From positions 12,100,071 to 12,164,070 of the forward strand of contig OZ024892.1 in assembly GCA_964017195.1 (NCBI GenBank): a stretch of 64,000 nucleotides of DNA, written 5' to 3'. The position numbers and the translations under genes are program-made. Source of the DNA: Siderastrea radians (taxonomy: Eukaryota > Cnidaria > Anthozoa > Scleractinia > Rhizangiidae). Under the pieces are notes generated by a model. That model was not told the origin of the DNA, did no database searches, and saw nothing but the letters and a program-made list of their open reading frames with translations. Below are positions 46,401-58,400 of the stretch, one piece after another. Within the stretch, counting starts at the first letter, position 1. Every line of letters starts with the position of its first letter.

Positions 46401-49400
46401 TCAAATGAAAGCCACTGAGCATTACCGTATTCGCACGTGTATAGGCCGCACTCGTGTATGGACCGCACTCCGATTTTTGGCGATAGTTTTTGGAAAAAAG
46501 CCATCTGATGATTTCCCAATAAGTCAGGAAAAGTTTATTCAAGGTCTGCTACACACTATAAATTGTTAAGGGTTTAAGAAATCACAAATGTAACCAAAAT
46601 TGACAGGCCTGCGAATTTGATGTCTTATGCTTCTCATCAAAACCACTGTCAAAAACAGCTGCTTCTCAGAACACTATCAAAAGTGAAAACTTTTTGTACC
46701 TGAGTTATTTTTCCTCGATTTATAATCCATGTAGACTAACAGTTTGTTTTCATTCCTTTCATATGGAGTAATTATCATGCCGAGTAAATGCTACGTGACC
46801 GAGAATGTGAGCCAAAGTAGCTTAGTCACCTTGCCTCCTAATAAATGAGAGAACCTGGGAACGAGTTTGCATTACATTGCTAAGGTTAGTAAAAAATCCA
46901 ACATGGCGGTGAGTTTATTGTGAACTTGGGTAGACTTTTGCATGCAATTTTAAGCAATTCAAAACTTCCCATGAAAATGTATGTTTGAAAAACAAGAACT
47001 GAGACTACTTGCTACTAAAGGGAAGATTGATCTTGCATTAAAAGCAAACAAGGACTTGTATATTTCATTCACAAGCAAAGGCATGACACAAAGCCATTCA
47101 TACACAATGGACAGCATTACTGGCAGCAGAGCATGAACTTGCAAGTTTGTGAGATCTCAGTTTCTGTATTTTAGAAACAGTGAAATAAAAAGTTCTAAAG
47201 AAACATCGTTCTTTAATAGAAGAAACCATATACAAATTTATTGTGGATAGCAAGCGCACGTGACAGATAAGACCACGTGAAAGCACGATCGACTGTTATT
47301 GTGTTGTAGCTCCCCTAAGTCTCGACTTTCTTAAGTCTTACACATGCAAGGGATGATGAATTTCACAGAAGCATGAGGGGAATGTTGAATTTTGCTTACG
47401 AACATTCAAGTTATCCTGTGTAAAGGCCGCACCCCCATTTTCCAAAGACATTTTTGGAAAAACAAGTGCGGCCTATACACGTGCGAATATGGTTCTTTCC
47501 TGTGGTGCTGTTTATTATGCTGTACAAGGTGGTTCTAACTTTTAACTCTGTGGACGAAATCCGTAACTATGACCATTCAAATGAAAGCTACTGAGCAGTA
47601 CTTTCCTGTGGTGATGTTTATTATGCTGTATAAGGTGGTTCTACCTTTTGAGTCTGTGGATGAAATCCTAGAGTGTGAGCATTCAGATGAAAGCTACTAA
47701 ACAGTACCTTCCCGTGGTGCTGTTTATTATGCTGTACAAAGTGGTCCCAACTTTCAAGTCTGTGGATAAAATCCTAAAGTGTGACCATTCAAGTGAAAGC
47801 TACTGAGCAGTACAGTGGAATCCCGATTTTTCAAACCCTTGATTTTTCGAACCTCCCGATTTTTTGAACCATGGCACGTTTCCCTTAGATTTGCTTCAGT
47901 CAAAGACTAATTTTATCCCTGATTTTTTGAACCCTCGGTTTTTCGAAACTCCCGATATTTCAAACCAATTCTTGCCTCCCATGGAAGAAATTTATAAGAA
48001 ATTTATGTTCGATTTGTCAAACCTAAATGAAATTTAAATGGTCATACATCTCAGTGACATAAAAGATAAACCCACCTTCTATAACACAGTAAACAGTACC
48101 AGGGAAAGTACTGCTCAGTGCCTTTCATTTGAATGGCCACTCATTAGGCCTGGCTTCCCTGTGGGTGCTGTTTATTACGTGTATACGGTGGTTCTAACTT
48201 TCGAGTCTTGGGTAAAATCCTAACGTGTTCAAATGAAAGCAAAAAACTTAACAAGAGTGCCATGGAATTTCTGCTTGCCTTCCTGGTTGTTATGAAACAA
48301 TACTTTGTAAATCAAACGTGATTTCCTGCCACCTTCAATTTTTCGAACTCCTGATTTTTCGAACCAATTTCATTTCCCTAGGAGGTTCGAAAAATCGGGA
48401 TTCCACTGTACTTTCTTCTGATGCTGTTTATTATGCTGTAAAGGTGGTTTTACCTTTTGAGTTTGTGGATGAAATCCTTAAGTGTGACCCTTCAAATGAA
48501 AGCTATTGAGCAGTACTTTCCTGTGGTATTGTTTGCTATGCTATACATGTACAAGGTGGTTCTCACTTTTGAGTCTACGGATGAAACACTTAAGTATGAC
48601 CATTCAAATGAAAGCCACTGAGAAGAGCTTTCCTTTAGTGGTGCCTGTTTTTCAGCACTTTGGGATTTTTTCTCCACCTTTCAAGTCTCCTAACAATAAC
48701 TTCCCTCACCTTTGCCCAAAACTCTTGTAATTCGTGAAGCCAAGTCATCCGGGTGTGGCAGTATATTGGGTGGCGGCTGTTCTGTTGTCAGTGTTGGTGG
48801 GTATGAAGGAGTGTGTGTAGCCTCTGGGGGAGGGGGATTAAACGGTTTGATTGGAGTGATAATGATTTCTCGCAGTCCATTAAGAACGCCTTGTAGTTTA
48901 CCAGGTTGAAGGACTTCCTGTGATGAATAAACAAGGATGTTAATTAATTGAAGGTGCTGGCAGCCAGCAATTTTGTTATTTACGGTTAATTATTTACTTC
49001 ACACTGCTCTTCAATGAGATGCCCCTGACTGGCAACGGAATCTGGTCCTTGCTGCTGGTAACCACCACAAAATATATTGCTGAGGGTAAGGGTACAGAAG
49101 AAACATTCAACGAAGGATTTACCAGATATCTCACGTGACTTTTAATTATTGAATTTCTGGCTTGCAGTGTTGACCTGTAATTATCAATTGTTGCCTTTAA
49201 TCTCCATCCCATAATTTCCTCTATAGTATGCTATGCTAAGCTGAATACACTGTGTCACCAACCTAACATGGCCTCAAAAATCCAGGAGTACTGAGAAAAA
49301 AATTTTTTCTTGAGGGAATTTACAGGGCCCTGAAACATAACAAACTTAGAGCACAAAAAAAATTCTCCACAGGAGACGGAAAATGATGCAGGGGTGTGTC

Positions 49401-52400
49401 AAATAAAGCTGACAGACTTCAATTAGCGAGGAGTTTGGATAACGCTGTTAAGTAATTACCATAATTGTTCTCACAGAGAATCAAATAAAACAGACGACGA
49501 GATAACACGCGTGACCCACGTTTAGACGCGATGATTTCTCGGGTGATTTTTCCAGCGTTAACATTTGCGATACCGTTCTTACGTACGTTCTCGTTGCGTG
49601 AAAAAAACAAGCATTCGGTAGCTTCAACAATGCAATAAATGCCGCACCAGAAGCCTATCATGGCCGCACTGATTTAGAATGCATAAAGCCCAAAATAATT
49701 TGAGGCTTTGGTTGCAAAAAAAAAAATCTGTCCAGGAGGTCTTATTTTAAAATCTTGTACGTGAATTGTAACCATCTGCCAGAAAATGGAAGGGATGGAC
49801 CATTATATTTTTGATTGGGGATGGGGGGTTGCCCATTTTTTTCTGTAGAAATATCTTTTCGTCACTAATCACCATTGGTGACCTTCGTTTGAATTTTATT
49901 TCGCTAGCTTGCAATATATTTATCTGCATTGTGCTGCTATGCACGGTATTTATTTCTTCTGCAAAAGCTGTGCAGGAAATGTTTTCGCATTTGCCCAGCC
50001 ACCCCTCAAAAAACAAAATGGTCCGTCCCTTAACATGAAGCAGAGACAAGACAGTGTTATTTGAGTCACACAGTTTCTGCTTTTGCGTTCTCAATCATAA
50101 GTTACCGCCATGCGGCGCGTAATGTGTTTGTCCAATTTTACTGATCGTTACTGATCAGTTTGTACACCTTTTTGAAACCTCATAGTGATTGGTAAAATCT
50201 CATTGGATTTTGTAGCCAAGACTCTCACGAAGAACCTGCATTTTGTCGCGAGGTTGCCAATGAATTACTACACGCGAATTTTTGCAAGCATGAATTGTAA
50301 GTTGTTTATCGATTCCGGTTCTCAATGCTCTTTACAAAGCCCCGCAAATTGATTTTGGTAAGTACCATTTTATGGAATAAAAGAAAGATCGACATCAGTC
50401 ACTGATCAGGCCATTTACTTTGATTTCTACGCGCGAAAATATGAGGAATAGATGAAGTGCGGCGCCTTCTCGAAATCGTTTATAATTTTTTTTTTTGGAA
50501 TTATGGATGTCCGGTGTATATCTTTTCGATGTTTTTTTGGTGACCTTTGCCACAGTTTCTGTCCTTGGCACATCAAGAGGCACATCGAACCCATAAGAAA
50601 ATTCATCAGGCTTTTGGAGAGCTGGTATTTTTGTCTTCTGATCACTGAAGCGAATTGGCGGGAAATGCGAGGTCGCGGGACTCGCGTGTAATGCCCAAAT
50701 GATCAATGCAAGGAAAAGAACACTGGTAAGTTGAAGTTGAAGTTATGAGTTTGACTGTGTATGCTATTCTAAGCCATCATATTTGCTCACACTGAATTGC
50801 TTTGTTTGATTTGGTCATGGCTAGTCAGTTTTTTAGTGAGTTGTTTTTATCTGTCTAGCACGCGAGATATGAACTGGCTTCGCGCACGCTAACCGATTCT
50901 GCTCTAGTGCTTGTGGGGACTTAGCTTTTTATTGAACTGTTGTTATCTGTCGAGCAAACTGCTTTACTTGGGTAGTCAGTTCTTTATTGGACTGTTGTTA
51001 TCTGTCGAGTAGTTTGTCTCACTTGGGTAGTCAGTTCTATACTGAGCTGTTGTTATCTGTAGAGCAGGATTTTAACCTAAGCTTACCGCTAACATTTTGT
51101 ACTAACTTACATTCAGCTGTTATTGTACGCGCATTAACCTATTCTGCTCTACTTGGGTAGACAGCTTATTACTGAACTGTTGTTATCTGTCGAGCAGACT
51201 GCTTTACTTGGGTAGTCAGTTCTGTATTGAACTGTTGTTATCTGTCGAGTAGTTTGTCTCACTTGGGTAGTCAGTTCTGTACTGGCCTGTTGTTATCTGT
51301 CGAGTGGAATATTAATCTTGATCATCGCACTGCACTAACATACTGTTTTCTGGTTTGGCTGGGCATTATACACTTTATACTATAGTTTATACCACTTGTA
51401 CTGAGCAGTATTTTTTCTAGGCCATTTTTTGAAAGGGGAGTTTCATTTTCCCGCTCAGCTAATTTTTTTTCCTTATTTTCTTTCTAGGGACATCTGCCGC
51501 GTGGAGCGGACACGTGCTTTGCTCAGCGCAATTCTGTTTTTAATATCTGATGTCAAAATATGTCAGATCTTAGAGGATTTGTCCTTCACTGCATGCGTTT
51601 TGTAAGTGTCAATAAGTCAGAAAAAGCGTTACGCAAACATTAAAAGCAACACTGCAGGCGATCCAATCTTGTGAAATGTGGTCTTTGGTTACAGTTAATA
51701 ATAAGCCATGGGTAGATTCAATCTACCCTTAGCCTAATTTGCATAAATTTTTTTTTGTGGCCTGAGTTTGTTATATGAGATGTCTGATTTCCACATGTCT
51801 GCCAGGGATTTCTAGTGCATTGGTGAAATCCCTTTTGTTTTTCATGATTCCTTGGAGAACCCGCTATCTTTTAATTACCTTTTCCAAACGAGACAAAGAT
51901 TCTCCTCTTTCTGACAGTTTTTTAATACTCAACAGAATCTTGTTCCTTGCTCCTTTGGTTACATTCTGTTGAATAGGAAAAGGAAACACCAATAATAAAC
52001 AATGAAACAAAAAAGCGCTTTTGCTGGAATTTAAACAAGGGGTGAGGAGGAGGCGGAGGAGAATTTATATTGCCGGCTGATATCCATGATCCATGAAAAT
52101 TCAACTTTTTTCCCTTGGCCTATGTTATTAGTTCTTTTCAGGATTTAACACTGCTGTTACTTTCAGCAATGATACTACAGGTGGTTTGCAACTAATCCAA
52201 AGAGATTCAAAAGACAAACTAGAATTTCTACTACAGAAATCTACATTTACCAGTTCTTAGTTGCAGTAAACAGCCAATCAAAAAGATCATTAATATTTTT
52301 TTTTTTCACAATGCCAGAGTCTCCCCCGGTGACAACCTGTTGACCAAGAAGCTTGAGGAATATGGGGACAAGATTGTACAGAGCAGAGAAAGTCAAATAT

Positions 52401-55400
52401 TATCCTAGACTTGACTTTTAATTTTTAATATTCAACCATATTTCAAACTCGTGATGGTTTCAGTAAATGAGTTCATGCAGCAATGTGTGGTTCCAGAAAA
52501 ATATCCATACCTCCCCCCCCAGGTGGTTTTTTACTTTGAACCTCCCCCCCCCACCCCTCCAGAAATTCCAATTTAGCTGCATATTTCCCATTAAAAATTC
52601 TGGCCTTTGAGACCCCCACCCCTTCAGAATTTCCAGTGACCACACATGGGGAAGGTATGGATATATTCTGCTATAGTATCACGAGTATGGATATTTTCTG
52701 CTATATTTTCAATGCTATAGTACCTTGCTGTCCAAGTACTCCTCATTCAGGCCAAGCATCTCTTCATAAGAGAGCTGAGCAAACAGGCTGCCATACTTAT
52801 GCAATCTCAGATTTTTCAACCATGATGCCACCTCTACAAAACAAAGCCAGTGCAAAGCTGTTGCTATCTGTTCACTACAACACACCTCTAGTGTACAAAA
52901 AAACCACCACTTATCATTGTACAACAGAGTTCCCAGCACTCTCTAAGAATCCATTTCAGCTGAACATATAAAAATTGAAGGTTGGCAGGATAACACAGGG
53001 GCCCTAATGTTGAATATGAGGTCACTAGTCACTCGTCGCTAATGTGCTCAGACTTCTCCATTGCTTGCATGTAGCCTTCAATTAATTAATTGATGTATTA
53101 AAACTGAACAAACTGTAGCTCACAAGAAAACATAGTTAAGGCAAATCTGAGCAAACACAAAAAAAACACCCACACATACAATTTGAGACAAAGCAGTTAC
53201 ACTCCCAGCCCTTCAACTGCAAAGTATGCTTCAACATGGTGAGTAAGGTGGACAGACACTCACTGAGTATAACAGTATTTCTGTGGCTTCAGCAAAGCTG
53301 ATACCACTATGTTATCGTGTGCGTTGTCTCTGGCTCTTTTTTTCATTTGTCTCTTTTGTTTTTTATAGCACTTTTTTGCCTTACACAACAATTAACAGGT
53401 TGTGTTGGTACTCGAAATGTGTGAAATTACTGTGTGTTGGCTTCCCAATAAATAACTTGGCTCCTCCAACATTTAAGCCAGTGGATTCTAGTTTCCACTG
53501 AATAGAAGCAATTGGTATGGAAAATGTTAGGCGTCTGCACTGCACCCAATACAGAAATTTGGTTGTTCCAGGCTCTAATTATAAAACACCCCTTAGACAG
53601 CAGCCTTGGCCACTCATTAGCAGAAAGGGATAAATATTATGGTTCCCATTTTGAGCCAAAGCAGAAAAAAAAATTTCTAAAAGTGCTAACCTTTCATTCC
53701 TGGACGTGCATCTTCATTGAAGCTACTCCCTCTATGTCTGCTTCCATTCTCATCAAATTCACTTTCCAGTGATGACTGTGGTGAAAGGGAGTGATTAATT
53801 CTGTGAGGATCTGCGGGAAATGACTGGGACCTGCCCGGTCGAATTTCAACATCAGTGCTTTCCGCATAATCCTCTAAAATGGAGTCATGGACTTCCACAG
53901 GTGGGGGAGGAGTAAGCGAATTTGACCTGCTTTTCCTCATAGATGATGAGACTGAAAGATGAGACGATGGCATTGGGGGCGACTCAAACGACCCGCCAAT
54001 CCCAGAGTCCACATGAACAAGTTGCTGATTGCGCCAACCATTCATCCTGTTACGCATATAGTTTTGTCTTACAAGGTTCTCACAGCCTGTGTTAGGTAAC
54101 ACGTCTGGGTTTTCTGAAATAAATGAATTGGTCGCCTGAATCCTCTCTTGTACACCCAAGCTCTTGTCCAGTTGGCTCAGCCAGTGGTGCAGAGCAGTTC
54201 GCTCCTCAGGGGGGAACGCAGGATGCACTACTGCAAGTGACAAGAGTTGACGGCATTCTTCTTGGTGGACAGAATGCTCCACTGTGTGATGAAGGATTTT
54301 GGGCAATAAATGAAGGTATTCATATCTTGCCTCGTCATTTCGTGGATTGAGGAGTGGAAGATGCATCAGAAGCTGTTTAACAGCAAAATCTTTGCTTTCA
54401 CGTAACAAACTGCTCAAAAATTCTGTGGAGAGAATCAACAATACATGTTTACTTATAAAAATAAATAAACCAAACAATGAATTTCACACATTTTCAGTGT
54501 CAGTGCACAAGGACTATCCAGACCTGAGCAGTTAAAAAGTGAGTTTTTTTATGACAATGGATTTAATTATCATCAAACTAAGAAGGGGAAGAAGTCATTC
54601 TAAGGATGATAAAGTGACTGTTTAGCATGGTCCAGTTGGGGCTTAGCCCTTTAAGCCCGAATAGTGACAAGCATCTAATTTCTCCTAACAGTATTACTAC
54701 TTGATCAAACATACAGGTCACGAGAATAAAGGAAATGTTCACCAATGACCAATGTCTTGATTTTTAATCAAATTTTCCCAACTATTAACATGAGACATAA
54801 GGAGAATAGTAAGGAGAATATGGATGTTCAAGGGGTAAGGCCTTGGTCAAACTGATTTAAAATTATCCAACATTCTTAAAATTGTACATCCTTGTTGTAC
54901 AATCAGGGGTTCCAATAAAATTTGAAGTAGGCAGCCAGTTTGAGTAGAGTAGTCGACTGTATCAAGAAGGTTTGAAAGAAATCTTTCTTTAATTACTTCA
55001 ATTTAGGGAAAATAGTAGCCGACTTCTTTAGGCAAAAAAGCAGACGCTTTTCATCAGTCATTGGTGCTTATTGAAAGCACTGTACAATTTTGAAACGGGT
55101 GGCTAAATGAATTCTACATCTCCATGAGTGAGTTATTCAGATGTTAGGTAATTTCTTCCAGTTTGTTATAGTTAGCATGAAATTATTATTAACAAATCAC
55201 TTTCAATAAAAGAACCACCACTGGAGAATTATGTTGAGCAATAAAATTAACAAACTACTGATTAACTGCAATTAAATCTTGGTCAATTTAGCACATGTTT
55301 CACAATGTTTGCATACACTACAATTCCCCCAATTTTGTAGACAGGCTGTAAAAACTAACAAATTCAAGCATTCTTTCCATGTGGTCAAATCAAATATTTA

Positions 55401-58400
55401 CACTTTTTCTAAACAAAAACATTCAAAGAGAGAACTTTCCCACATGGTTTTACACAAGGACACAAAATTAAATCAAACACTTCTTCTAAACAAAAAACAT
55501 TCAAAGAGAGAACTTAGCCACATGGTTTCACACAAGATCACACAAAAAAATTAAACAATGAAAACGGATATTGAAAATACAATATTACAATGCAAAACTG
55601 AGAAGGTAAAAAACCAGACAGACATTTTTCAACCAGAAAACAATTAGAAATGCAGTCAGACTGTGCATAAATGAATATCAACTTAAGATTGTTCCACAGC
55701 CATTGTTATTCTTTTGTCTTTTAACAATATACCAGCAAGTTTATTTAAGGAGAAAGAAAAATGCTAATAAAAACTTTAATGAGAAACATACATCTAAAAC
55801 CTTCCTGTTAATTTTCCACATGCATGAATTCCCTTGCCTTTGTCTTTGCCAGACAACAAAGAGCATTTAAAATTATTATTAAAATTAAAACACAGACTTT
55901 TACTTTTCCTTTGAAGACAGCTGGCAGTGAAAACATGATACTATTGAAGACCACAATTAAAATTCACATAAAAAACTATGTTACAAAACGACTACAGTGT
56001 TAGTAGCAGTTCTCCCGGTACGGTGGGGATACTCCATTATTTGGCCCATACAGGGATGTGTCCCTGGCCTGGGTATGGTGTTTGGTCTCTCTGTCCTAAA
56101 CATGGTGTATAATTTTTATGCGGGTCTGTCCTAAATAGGGTATGGTCAGCACGATCAACATCATTAAATATTGCTTATACAGTATTTAGCAATCCTAGAT
56201 CAGAGACGTTTGCTGGTCTTTGAAACACTTTAAAATTGCACCTAAAACTTTAGAAAGTGTACTTTGTCATTTCTCCTAAACAGGGACTTAAAATGGAGGG
56301 CCTTATCCTACATGGGGTAGGTATTTTAGGGCATTTTTTGTTGCAAACTGGGTCAGGGTTTCAAACCCTCAGTGGTACCCCTATACCAAAACATGGGTTG
56401 GCCCCCCCTTCCTGGAATGTACTGTCATCGCCATGACAAACAAGGAAAAAACAAAGGGAAGAGTATTAGCACTTTAAGCCCCAATATCAATATGCATATT
56501 CTCCTTAGTGTTCTCCATATATTTCTTATGGTGCCAGTTAAGAGAATTTGCACAAATGTGACCGTGAACGGGAAAACGTACCTTAACGCTTATCCGTTAA
56601 ACGGGCAATACCATTAAGCATCCGTTAGTTATCCGTTAGAAAGCTTTCTCAAAAACGTTAGAGGCGTTAGCCTAACCGTTAACCGTTAGAGTCTGACCGT
56701 TAGAACGGGTAGTGAAACCGTTAACAAAAATTCTGTATCTGTTAGCCGTTAACTTAAGGCCGTTAGAACGGACAGTGCAACCTTAACAAAAATTCTGTAT
56801 CCGTTAGAACGGGTAGCAGAGCCGTTAGGAAAAATTAGCATCCGTTAAACAGGTAATGTAGCTGTTTGACATCCGTTAGAATGGCATTGCACATTGCTTG
56901 AAGTAAAGAATAATCAAATAATGCGCGCCTCGTTACGTACACTGTGTAAAACGCAAGCCAAAACGGAGAGGAGCCATGAATCATCACACCATGAATGCGT
57001 GTGTGACTTCTTTTGAAGTTATAATTATTTTAAAGTCCTACTGTGTACTGCGATCAAAAATACACGTCTTCTTTTCCCTTTAAATTTATTTGGAGCACAA
57101 TTTGCTATGACAAAATGGTCCCAAAACGGAAGAGAACTTTGTTTTATTTCACAAGTTGCCGATCTGAAATTTGCATTAAGTTGTTTACTGTGTTTGTCGT
57201 GTAATTCGAAACGTGCGAAATAGCCATGTCGAAGGTTTGACGATTTTTTTAGATTTGATGCGCCGTTGACTCTGACTGTGAATCGAAAGAAACAAATTCT
57301 GAACAAAGTGACAAGAACAACCTTTTTTCTGATGAAGCCAGCGCCAGCCGAATTTCGTTCCAGTCGCTCGTCGCTATAAGTGATGTGACTTCAAAAGTTA
57401 CCGCTTTCGCAGCAGTATTATGAAACGTAAACTTACTCGCGAGCAAATTTGAATTGGGTAAAATGTTTTTAAAACTAGAGAGAAAACCATAACTCCGAAC
57501 CAGTACAGGCGTCATAACCATTGTTTAAAATGAAAACTAGTTCACCAACGAGTTTGTTTACAAGCTAAGCACATTGAGCTGCTCATTAGTCGTGATCGGA
57601 TTATTCCACTTGTGTGACATCCAGAAATTTGCATCAGATTACATTCAGCGCTTGTCTTGATGATCCTTGAAGTCAGACACGACACTTTGATTGCGTTTTG
57701 CTTTCGGTGGAAACATTTTTCATTCAATGATAAATGGAATCGGCAATTCGTGCGTCGTTTTATTTAGCATCCTGATAGATAAGTTTGTTCGGCAGATCAG
57801 TAACATCGGACTACAAGCTTAACTGCTACACCTATCCGTTCGTCGATATAGTTGTGTTGACGCTAACGTCCTATTAACCGTTAGATACTTTCACGGTATC
57901 CGTTAGATTTTTTTCTCAACCGTTAAACAGCTCCAGCCATCCGTTAGAGCAAATTGCGCAACCGTTAAAACATTTTCAGTATCCGTTAGGCATATCTAGT
58001 TAGCCGTTAGAACATTAGGACAAAACGTTAGAACGTTTTAAGGATCCGTTAGGCACAACTCATTAGCCGTTAGAACGTTAGAACAAAGCGTTAGAACGCT
58101 TTGAAGACCGTTAACTATCCGTTAACTATCCGTTAGTTTTTACCCGTTTAACGGATCAGTGTTAAAGTACGTTTTCCCGTTCACGGTCACAAATATCAAG
58201 ACATCGCGTGTTTGGTGATCATTTCCTTTATTCGCATGACCTGTATGTTTGATCAAGCAGGGACATTGTAAGGACAAATTAGTTGCTTGTCACTATTGAG
58301 CCTTAAAGGGTTAAGGGTTTCAATCTTAACTACTATTGTCAAATGTCGTTAAGGTCACCTGAAAATGGGTAAGGAAAATCACACTTTTTGGTCTGAAAAT

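Larger units (their letters stand above)
46230..48621. repeat. Array of about 105-bp units in Smaug intron 5
   Basis: Units reading TTCCTGTGGTGCTGTTTATT..GTGGTTCTAACTTTT..GTGACCATTCAAATGAAAGC..TGAGCAGTAC occur at about 46230, 46342, 47494, 47601, 47707, 48411 and 48515, with partial and inverted pieces at 48105-48240. Two TIR elements interrupt it (46424-47493 and 47813-48408). There is no open frame across units. Confidence 0.85.

Noticed and set aside
48994..49212. Possible extra Smaug exon (GGTTACCAGCAGCAAGG with a GTAAAT donor)
   Set aside because: Adding it would break the contiguous match between SRLEK and [10 protein letters not shown], which has the family length without it.
50395..50706. 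103-codon minus-strand frame in Smaug intron 4
   Set aside because: Smaug exons 4 and 5 join directly in phase with family-length spacing. The frame has no family match that I recognise and is overlapped by a + strand frame.
50925..51305. Regular repeat-spacer look, possible CRISPR
   Set aside because: Units are tandem and about 60 bp without unique spacers, in a eukaryotic intron.
57025..57521. Three overlapping frames inside the CCGTTAG element as a transposase
   Set aside because: Each is under 95 codons with no catalytic motif that I recognise, and they overlap in different frames on one strand.
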